A DNA stretch of 9,495 nucleotides, from the NCBI GenBank assembly GCA_900550695.1, contig URTF01000075.1, forward strand, positions 1-9,495, in the 5' to 3' direction. Made by a program: the position numbers and the translations under genes. Positions within the stretch are counted from its first letter, which is position 1; each line of letters begins with the position of its first letter. Under the pieces are notes generated by a model that was not told the origin of the DNA, searched no databases, and worked only from the letters and a program-made list of their open reading frames with translations. The stretch is from an uncultured Ruminococcus sp. Lineage in GTDB: Bacteria > Bacillota > Clostridia > Oscillospirales > Ruminococcaceae. This document shows, piece after piece, positions 1 to 4,836 of this stretch.

Positions 1-160
1 TATCAAGGGGTATTAGATAAATGGGAAAAAATGAATATTTCCATATAACATAAAGTACCTTAATAACTTCGCGTTTGCGAAAGAAATGAAGGCCCTTGCA
101 GAGCTTTCCCCCGACAACTTCCAGTTTATATTTCAGATTAAAGCAGAATATTTTACATAG
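1..160 (+). pseudogene. Decayed or frameshifted 3' end of an unidentified gene
   Basis: Two plus-strand frames carry the end of a reading frame entering from the left edge. The first runs from base 1 to a TAA at 46-48 and ends DKWEKMNISI. The second is open from 35 to a TAG at 158-160 and ends SPDNFQFIFQIKAEYFT. The second has coding-like, GC-richer third positions and is followed at once by an intrinsic terminator, as a real gene end would be. It has no plausible start of its own, so a frameshift or a deletion junction near 35-48 is the simplest reading. I do not recognise the family. Without the left-hand sequence an intact gene ending at 48 cannot be excluded. Confidence 0.35.
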
Positions 161-196
161 CAGTCAAGTATTAAAAACACTTGGCTGTTTTTGTTT
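161..196 (+). terminator. Rho-independent terminator
   Basis: CAGTCAAGT (161-169) pairs with ACTTGGCTG (179-187) across a 9-base loop, with one T-G wobble. It is followed by TTTTTGTTT. It lies immediately after the TAG at 158-160, which supports that frame as the original gene end. Confidence 0.8.
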
Positions 197-222
197 ACAT
201 TTGAAAGCTGATGTGGTATAAT
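194..222 (+). promoter_or_regulatory. Sigma-A type promoter ahead of the truncated acetyltransferase
   Basis: TTTACA (194-199) and TATAAT (217-222) are separated by 17 bases. The -35 box overlaps the T-tract of the preceding terminator. The layout TTTACATTT...TGGTATAAT is nearly the same as the promoter at 3596-3624. It should now transcribe the truncated acetyltransferase and the mobile element, and probably the intact acetyltransferase at 631, because no strong terminator lies between them. Confidence 0.75.
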
Positions 223-309
223 TAAGCAAATGGGCAGAAAATCTGCTTGACAAATCGGAATTTAGTTTAGTCCGATATGCTAAAATAGAAATCAAGGAGC
301 TGTTGAAAA

Positions 310-396
310 ATGAATGCTGATTTTAAAATTAACGGAATTAAAATCGAAACTGAACGACTAATTCTTAGACCATTTGAAGAATCAGATTTATACTAA
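310..396 (+). pseudogene. Truncated GNAT acetyltransferase (RimJ/RimL type), N-terminal 28 codons
   Basis: ATG at 310 is preceded by AAGGAG with about 9 bases of spacing and by the promoter at 194-222, so the start is genuine. The 28-residue product contains IETERLILRPFEESDL, the typical first strand and loop of RimJ/RimL-like N-acetyltransferases. The frame then runs into the left end of the inserted element at 393, whose CTAAACACC end itself supplies the TAA stop. The remaining roughly 140 residues of a normal GNAT domain, including the acetyl-CoA-binding motif, are missing and do not resume in any frame beyond the element. The gene is therefore dead, and insertion was accompanied or followed by a deletion. 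The family call rests on the N-terminal signature alone. Confidence 0.7.
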
Positions 397-487
397 ACAC
401 CATTTAAAAGCAGGATAAAATCAAGCCGACGATTTTGGGTATATGTGATTTCAACGCAGATTTTTCCTGTATTTTATTGGTGTTTAG
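393..487. mobile_element. MITE-like non-autonomous element, copy 1
   Basis: The element is 95 bp with perfect 10-base inverted ends (CTAAACACCA and TGGTGTTTAG), continuing imperfectly into AT-rich arms. It has no coding capacity. The reverse complement of 7470-7582 shows the same order: the ATTTAAAA arm, then AAAATCAAGCCGAC, GATTTC, CGCAGATTTTT, and TATTTTATTGGTGTTTAG. Copy 1 lacks roughly 18 bases in the centre relative to copy 2. Its left flank is TA, but its right flank is AG, so a TA target duplication is seen only on one side here. Two independent copies with shared ends are good evidence of mobility. The transposase that moved it is not in this window. Confidence 0.8.
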
Positions 488-498
488 AGCGTATCTGA

Positions 499-618
499 AA
501 ACTCAAAAGAGTTGTATCATTTAGACAAAAGCCAAATGGAAGCAACGTGTACGAAAGCAAAATTGTGACGGAGCTTGGACTTCGCAATAGTGAACACGAA
601 GAAAAAGCGGTTGGGTAA
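499..618 (+). pseudogene. Unidentified C-terminal gene remnant
   Basis: An open frame follows a TGA at 496-498 and ends at the TAA at 616-618. Its last part reads NGSNVYESKIVTELGLRN followed by SEHEEKAVG. It has no start codon with a ribosome binding site and looks like the tail of a protein whose front was lost when the element at 393-487 inserted or when flanking DNA was deleted. It ends 12 bases before the next gene's ATG, as an upstream operon partner would. The residues do not resemble the C-terminal half of a GNAT protein, so it is probably not the rest of the truncated acetyltransferase. I do not recognise the family. Confidence 0.4.
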
Positions 619-630
619 TAAGGAGATAGA

Positions 631-1125
631 ATGAATAAGATAAGAATTGCAGAAGCAGAGAGTAAAGACGCAGAATTCCTTTATGAACTTATGAATAATG
701 AAGCTGTTATGGCAGTTTTAAATGAAGTTCCGACAACCGTTGACGTTTGGAAAGAAGCAGTTGCCGAATGGGAGCAGGACGATGATGAAAAAGACTATAT
801 TATTTTTGAAGATGCTTCGCCGATCGGTTGGCTGGGGATAAACGGTCTTACCGCAAAAGATAAAACAGCATATATTAAAATGATAGCGCTGCTTCCTCAA
901 TATCAGAATAATGGCATTGGACGGTGTGTTATTGATCAAGCCATAGAGAAACTGCGGTCAATGGGATATACTTTTGTGGGGCTTTATACGGATAAAAGCA
1001 ATATAAAAGCTCAAAGATGCTATTTAAAGTGCGGATTTGAAATAAAGAATGAAACAGAGCAAAAAATGTCAAATGGAAAGGTCGTCAAACGTTACAGAAT
1101 GGAATGTCGGCTTAAAGATGAATAA
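631..1125 (+). CDS. GNAT family N-acetyltransferase
   Basis: This 164-residue single-domain protein is expected to move an acetyl group from acetyl-CoA to an amine; the substrate cannot be told from sequence. The start is fixed by AAGGAG 6 bases ahead of the ATG. The N-terminal IRIAEAESKDAEFLYELM matches the first strand and helix of the fold. The pyrophosphate-binding motif QYQNNGIGR is at residues 90-98. N124 and Y131 with the following KCGF are at the usual C-terminal positions, so the active core looks complete and the length is normal. No membrane segment is visible. It is the only intact gene in the left region. It probably depends on the promoter at 194-222, read through the truncated acetyltransferase and the inserted element. 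Several GNAT proteins of this size modify small molecules such as polyamines or aminoglycosides, but nothing here points to a resistance role. Confidence 0.9.
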   Translation: MNKIRIAEAESKDAEFLYELMNNEAVMAVLNEVPTTVDVWKEAVAEWEQDDDEKDYIIFEDASPIGWLGINGLTAKDKTAYIKMIALLPQYQNNGIGRCVIDQAIEKLRSMGYTFVGLYTDKSNIKAQRCYLKCGFEIKNETEQKMSNGKVVKRYRMECRLKDE

Positions 1126-1143
1126 AGGGCTGTTCATTTCCCG

Positions 1144-1190
1144 TTGAAGCTGCAAATCCGCTCACTTGCGTTTGTGGATTTTTGCTTCAA
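1144..1190 (+). terminator. Hairpin after the acetyltransferase gene
   Basis: TTGAAGC (1144-1150) pairs with GCTTCAA (1184-1190), and AAATCC (1154-1159) pairs with GGATTT (1176-1181), with a short asymmetric bulge between. There is no clean T-run after it (GGATAGTTTGTTTT), so it may be a weak terminator or a 3'-end stabiliser. The structure at 1219-1299 just downstream is the stronger stop. Confidence 0.45.
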
Positions 1191-1218
1191 GGATAGTTTG
1201 TTTTAGAAAAAAAGAATT

Positions 1219-1299
1219 GGCGCAATTCACATTTCTTAGGTTTACAGATTTGATTTCTCATTTTCTGTTTTACCTTTTTGGTGTGAATTGCGCCTTTTT
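1219..1299. terminator. Large nested palindrome acting as bidirectional terminator between convergent genes
   Basis: GGCGCAATTCACA (1219-1231) pairs perfectly over 13 bases with TGTGAATTGCGCC (1282-1294). Inside are AGGT (1238-1241) with ACCT (1272-1275), and ACAGA (1244-1248) with TCTGT (1264-1268), enclosing a 15-base loop. Symmetrical U-rich 6-base internal loops separate the inner and outer stems. On the plus strand TTTTT follows at 1295-1299. On the minus strand a run of seven T follows after AATTC. It lies between the plus-strand acetyltransferase and the minus-strand chemoreceptor gene and can end both transcripts. Confidence 0.65.
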
Positions 1300-1331
1300 G
1301 ATTTGCTAATGATTACGTTATTGCAGCAATG

Positions 1332-1436
1332 CTTTAGCTGTTAGTTTAGGGAGTTTCGCTCTTTGCTAAAGGTCAAATTGACCTGCGACAAGGTGGCTCT
1401 GCCCCCTTGACCCCTGCAAGCCTTTGAAAAGGCTTG
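1332..1436. repeat. Cluster of short inverted repeats downstream of the chemoreceptor gene
   Basis: Four dyads are stacked: CTTTAGC (1332-1338) with GCTAAAG (1365-1371); GGTCAA/TTGACC around one base (1371-1383); CAAGGTGGC with GCCCCCTTG (1389-1409, one mismatch); and CAAGCCTT with AAGGCTTG (1417-1436, 4-base loop). They lie just beyond the minus-strand stop codon at 1451, so they would fold in the 3' end of that transcript. None has a T-run on the minus strand. From memory, CAAGCC...GGCTTG hairpins beside CCCCTTGACCCC recur between genes in Ruminococcus-like genomes; this should be confirmed by a genome search. Confidence 0.5.
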
Positions 1437-1450
1437 ATCTAAACTTTGTT

Positions 1451-3490
1451 TTATTCTTTCAAAGTGAATTTTCCTGTGAGCTGTTTCAATGTATTTGCCT
1501 GACCTGCAAGTTCCTCTGCGGCGGCTGCGCTTTCCTCGGAAGATGCGGAGTTGTTCTGCGTTACCACGGAGAGCTGTTCAACCGAGGTATTTACACGGGT
1601 GATAGCTTCGGACTGGTCGCGTGAGCTGTTTGCAATATCGTCGATCGATGTGATTATCTCGCCGATATTCGTTACAACTGTATGGAGCGATTCGGCGGTC
1701 TGGTTTGCTATCTGCGAGCCGTTTTCCACTGCCTCCATTGTTCTGCTGATAAGTGCGGAGGTATTCTTTGATGCCTCGGCGGAGCGTGATGCGAGGTTTC
1801 TTACTTCGTCGGCAACTACTGCAAAGCCCTTGCCTGCTTCACCTGCACGGGCAGCTTCGACTGCGGCATTGAGGGCGAGGATATTTGTCTGGAATGCGAT
1901 ATCCTCGATAGTTTTGATTATAGCGCTGATGCGGTCGGTATTGTCGGTGATGTCCTTCATAGCGTCAAGCATACTGTTCATACGCTCGTTGCTGAGGTTA
2001 GCTTCCTCGCCGATCTTGCCCATACTTGTGCTGACCTGTTCGGCCTGTTCGGCGTTGGTCTTTATCTGACCGGACATTTCATCGATAGTTGCAACAAGCT
2101 GTTCAATAGCGCCTGCCTGCTCGGTCGAGCCCTGAGCAAGAGCCTGAGCGCCGCTGGAAACCTGATCTGCGCTGCCCGAAACCTGATCTGCGGCATCGTT
2201 GATATTGACGAGTGTGGAGTTGAGCGAGGCTGTGATATTTTCAAGTGCGTTTTTGAGCTTTTCAAATTCGCCCTTATATTCCATTGTAAGGCTTATATCG
2301 AGGTTGCCGTCTGCGATTTTGTTGAGGACATCGGAAAGTTCGCCGATATATCCCGAATAATTTCGGAGCTGGTCGGTGGTCTGACTGATGCTGTTCGCAA
2401 GAACGCCGATATCGTCCTTTGAGGCAGCCTTAACGGTAACGTCAAGCTCACCTGCGGCTACTCTCTGAGCGGCACGGTTGATCTCACGGAGCGAACGTGT
2501 CATTTTTACGGATACGAAGATAGCGATAGCGACTGTGATCGCTGCGACCAATACTATCGCACCGATCATCATTATTATCATGTGGACAGTCTGCTGTGAA
2601 AGTTCGGCTGATTCAACGGTATAGATAAACTTCATTCCGTTGTCGAGAGTGCTGAAAACAACATCTCTTTCCACGCCGTTTATTTTGCATACCATCGGTT
2701 CGGAGATCGAAGCTTCCGTGAGTTTATCTGCAAGCGAATCGGAGTAGCTGTCAAGACCTGTGCCGAATTCCATATCCCTGCCGTACATAACGTTGTTGCT
2801 GCCGTCAGCGATGATAGGAAGTGCTGTGCTGTAAGCGTCCGATTCCTCGGCAAGCTGTTCGACCATTGTGAAGTCGATATCCATACCTATGATACCGACA
2901 TTTACGTTGTCATGGAAAAGCGGAACAACGTAGGAGATCATATAGATGCCGACATTTTCATTGAGGTAGGGGTTCATCCAGGTAGGTCCGCCGTTGTTTA
3001 CGGGAGTGTAGTACCAGCCGACATGGGCAAGGTCGGTCTTGTCAAAGGTGCTGAAGTCGGTCGGAGTAACGCTCTGGAAAGCTTCTTCGGTGCTGTTTCG
3101 GGTAAGAAACAGACCCGAGGTCGGCTCGGTAAAATCGGGGTTGTATCTTATGTAAGCGCATATAGCGCCGTCTGTGTTGCTTGCGGAGCTTAAAAGGAGC
3201 GGCTCGATGCTTTCGGTGTATTCATTGACATAAGCGCTGCTTGTCTTGAATGAATTGAAGTCGTCAAGGTTGGTTACTGCGACCTCGGCAAGGGTATCGA
3301 CCGACTGTTCGATCATGTCCAGATATGCGTTGATATCGGAGCTGATACCGCTTTCGGTAGTTGCCATTATCTTATTGTTATCCTCGGTCAGGGCGCTGTT
3401 CGCATTAAAATTGGCAAGTGTACCGACGGCTATGGAAGCAATGACGGTGCAAGCCGCAGCCATTGTACTGATTTTTTTCGTGATAGTCAT
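1451..3490 (-). CDS. Methyl-accepting chemotaxis protein with extracytoplasmic Cache-type sensor
   Basis: This 679-residue transmembrane chemoreceptor signals through CheW/CheA to the flagellar motor. The order is: membrane segment about 8-28; extracytoplasmic sensor about 35-300 with WYY (159-161) and GMDIDF (202-207), typical of dCache sensors; second membrane segment about 303-327; HAMP about 328-380 and a second HAMP-like stretch about 380-430; then a long coiled-coil signalling domain to about 670. The conserved hairpin tip reads IAFQTNILALNAAVEAARAG (531-550), followed by GKGFAVVADEVRNLA. There is no NWETF-like C-terminal tether. An ATG 54 bases further upstream is in frame, but GGAGGT sits about 10 bases before the ATG at 3490, and starting there puts the first membrane segment at the N-terminus as expected. 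The ligand cannot be assigned; dCache sensors often bind amino acids or other small organic molecules. No other chemotaxis or flagellar genes are nearby. It is transcribed alone, divergently from the LOG gene. Confidence 0.95.
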   Translation of the reverse strand: MTITKKISTMAAACTVIASIAVGTLANFNANSALTEDNNKIMATTESGISSDINAYLDMIEQSVDTLAEVAVTNLDDFNSFKTSSAYVNEYTESIEPLLLSSASNTDGAICAYIRYNPDFTEPTSGLFLTRNSTEEAFQSVTPTDFSTFDKTDLAHVGWYYTPVNNGGPTWMNPYLNENVGIYMISYVVPLFHDNVNVGIIGMDIDFTMVEQLAEESDAYSTALPIIADGSNNVMYGRDMEFGTGLDSYSDSLADKLTEASISEPMVCKINGVERDVVFSTLDNGMKFIYTVESAELSQQTVHMIIMMIGAIVLVAAITVAIAIFVSVKMTRSLREINRAAQRVAAGELDVTVKAASKDDIGVLANSISQTTDQLRNYSGYIGELSDVLNKIADGNLDISLTMEYKGEFEKLKNALENITASLNSTLVNINDAADQVSGSADQVSSGAQALAQGSTEQAGAIEQLVATIDEMSGQIKTNAEQAEQVSTSMGKIGEEANLSNERMNSMLDAMKDITDNTDRISAIIKTIEDIAFQTNILALNAAVEAARAGEAGKGFAVVADEVRNLASRSAEASKNTSALISRTMEAVENGSQIANQTAESLHTVVTNIGEIITSIDDIANSSRDQSEAITRVNTSVEQLSVVTQNNSASSEESAAAAEELAGQANTLKQLTGKFTLKE

Positions 3491-3510
3491 AAAAAATGTT
3501 ACCTCCGAAT

Positions 3511-3541
3511 TTTTTTGTAAAAATACAAAAAACAGTTTTTT
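3511..3541 (-). promoter_or_regulatory. Leader of the chemoreceptor mRNA with two mutually exclusive hairpins
   Basis: On the plus strand TTTTTTGTA (3511-3519) pairs with TACAAAAAA (3524-3532). The same A-run (3527-3532) can instead pair with TTTTTT (3536-3541). The first hairpin ends a few bases upstream of the GGAGGT ribosome binding site of the minus-strand gene. All pairs but one are A-T, so stability is modest. Any effect on translation is inference. Confidence 0.35.
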
Positions 3542-3548
3542 CAACTTT

Positions 3549-3577
3549 ATTATACAATGTATTTTTTAAAATGTCAA
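3549..3577 (-). promoter_or_regulatory. Consensus sigma-A promoter of the chemoreceptor gene
   Basis: Read on the minus strand, TTGACA (3577-3572) and TATAAT (3554-3549) are both perfect consensus boxes, with a 17-base AT-rich spacer. This predicts an mRNA start near 3542 and a leader of about 50 bases before the ATG at 3490. Clostridial and Bacillus chemoreceptor genes are often under SigD, but this one shows a strong vegetative promoter. Confidence 0.85.
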
Positions 3578-3595
3578 TGATTCGGAAAGGAATGG

Positions 3596-3624
3596 TTTAC
3601 ATTTTTTTGCGGATATGGTATAAT
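3596..3624 (+). promoter_or_regulatory. Sigma-A type promoter of the LOG-family gene cluster
   Basis: TTTACA (3596-3601) and TATAAT (3619-3624) are separated by 17 bases, with TGG directly before the -10 box. The -35 box faces that of the divergent chemoreceptor promoter, with 18 bases between them, so a protein bound between could affect both. The predicted leader is short, about 25 bases. Confidence 0.8.
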
Positions 3625-3654
3625 GTAAAAAATTCATTAAAAGGGGGCGGTGCT

Positions 3655-4197
3655 GTGAACATAACCGTATATCTCGGTGCGGGCGAGGGCAATGACAGGT
3701 CATTCGCAAACGCCGCAAGAGAGCTTGGAAAATGGATAGGCGAAAGCGGAAACTCGCTCGTTTACGGCGGCTCAAAGTCGGGGCTTATGGGAATTTTAGC
3801 GGAGAGCGTTCTTGACGCAGGCGGAACGGTCACGGGCGTAGAGCCGCAGTTTTTCATCGATGCAGGCTTTGAATACGACCGTGTTACAACGCTCATAATC
3901 ACGAAAGATATGTCCGAGCGAAAGGCGAAAATGATTGAACTTGGCGAGGCTTTTATCGCATTTCCGGGCGGCACGGGAACGCTTGAAGAGATATCGGAGA
4001 TAATGTCAAAAGTATCGCTGAAACAGCTTTCCGCACCGTGTATTCTTTACAATTTAAACGGATATTATAACAGCTTAAAAGAGCTTCTGAACCGTATGAT
4101 CGAAAGCGGACTTTCCTCCAAAGAGCGGCAGGAGGGCATTTACTTTGCGGAAAATTTGGACGAAATTAAAAAGATTTTGAACGGAGAAAGCCTATGA
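3655..4197 (+). CDS. LOG family protein (cytokinin-riboside 5'-monophosphate phosphoribohydrolase-like)
   Basis: This 180-residue cytosolic Rossmann-fold protein belongs to the TIGR00730/LOG family, long mis-annotated as lysine decarboxylase. Characterised members hydrolyse nucleoside 5'-monophosphates, including modified adenine nucleotides, to free base and ribose 5-phosphate. The hallmark PGGxGTxxE motif is present as PGGTGTLEE (104-112). The conserved Arg is R89 in SERKAKMIELG, and GGSKSGLMG (38-46) forms the nucleotide-binding loop. The length is normal. The GTG at 3655 is preferred because AAGGGGGCGG lies 5-14 bases upstream and the protein then begins with the first beta strand (NITVYLGAG). 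Longer in-frame starts would read through the promoter. Its stop overlaps the next gene's start (ATGA), so the two are translationally coupled. The in vivo substrate in this bacterium is unknown. Confidence 0.92.
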   Translation: MNITVYLGAGEGNDRSFANAARELGKWIGESGNSLVYGGSKSGLMGILAESVLDAGGTVTGVEPQFFIDAGFEYDRVTTLIITKDMSERKAKMIELGEAFIAFPGGTGTLEEISEIMSKVSLKQLSAPCILYNLNGYYNSLKELLNRMIESGLSSKERQEGIYFAENLDEIKKILNGESL

Positions 4198-4799
4198 CGA
4201 ACCGAATCATAACCGATATTTCCGATTACATTTTTGTATCGGACGAGCCGCAGAAATCTGATGCAATTTTTCTTCCGGGCGGCTCACACCCTGAACAGCC
4301 CGAATATGCCGCAGAATTATACCGCAAGGGCTTGGCTGAATGGCTTGTTCCGTCGGGCGGTATAAGCGTCAAGTCGGACAAGTGGCACGGCGTTCGTTCA
4401 AAGGCAGATATTTACAGCGGAGATTACCATTCCGACTGCGAGTTTTTCACAGATGTGCTTGTGAAAAACGGCGTTCCGATGTCTGCGATCATTGAGGAAA
4501 ACAGCTCGGGACACACCCGTGACAACGCATTTTTCTCACGCCAAGCTGTTGATGAAAAAGGTGTAATGATAAAAAGTGCTATTATTGTCTGCAAAGCCTT
4601 TCACGCACGCCGCTGTTTAATGCTATATCAGATGGCTTTCCCGAATGTTGACATAAAGGTCTGCCCCGTGCATTGCTATGACATTACAAAAGAAAACTGG
4701 TATAAGACCGAAAAAGGCACAGACCGAGTGCTCGGCGAGCTTGCACGGTGCGGAAATCAGTTTGTCGGGGATATCAAGAATTATCTTGAACTGATATGA
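4194..4799 (+). CDS. YdcF family (DUF218) protein
   Basis: This 201-residue protein has a DUF218 domain across most of its length. Seen motifs are SDAIFLPGG (22-30), the SGG turn (54-56), EENSSGHTRDN (101-111) with the conserved Glu, Ser/Thr and Asn, and CKAFHARRCL (133-142) with the His/Arg pair. These line the Rossmann-like pocket of the family. Escherichia coli YdcF is reported to bind S-adenosylmethionine; others are linked to envelope or vancomycin-tolerance (SanA) roles. This protein has no signal peptide or membrane helix, so it is the soluble YdcF type, not the SanA or ElyC type. It starts inside the stop of the LOG gene, and GGAG lies 8 bases upstream within that gene, so the two are made together. 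A joint role in turnover of a nucleotide-like compound is a guess from the pairing. Confidence 0.88.
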   Translation: MTNRIITDISDYIFVSDEPQKSDAIFLPGGSHPEQPEYAAELYRKGLAEWLVPSGGISVKSDKWHGVRSKADIYSGDYHSDCEFFTDVLVKNGVPMSAIIEENSSGHTRDNAFFSRQAVDEKGVMIKSAIIVCKAFHARRCLMLYQMAFPNVDIKVCPVHCYDITKENWYKTEKGTDRVLGELARCGNQFVGDIKNYLELI

Positions 4800-4836
4800 G
4801 TAGATATAGGATGCAGAATATATTGGAGATATTAAA

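Noticed and set aside
1332..1436. CRISPR array
   Set aside because: The dyads are all different in sequence, with no repeated unit or regular spacing, and no cas genes are present.
1551..2069. Plus-strand open frame of 172 codons inside the chemoreceptor gene
   Set aside because: It lies wholly antisense to a clear methyl-accepting chemotaxis protein, has no ribosome binding site, and its sequence reflects the other strand's codon bias.
3491..3544. Extended N-terminus of the chemoreceptor from the ATG at 3544
   Set aside because: The extra 18 codons cover the GGAGGT site and the leader hairpin, and would begin within a base or two of the predicted mRNA start.
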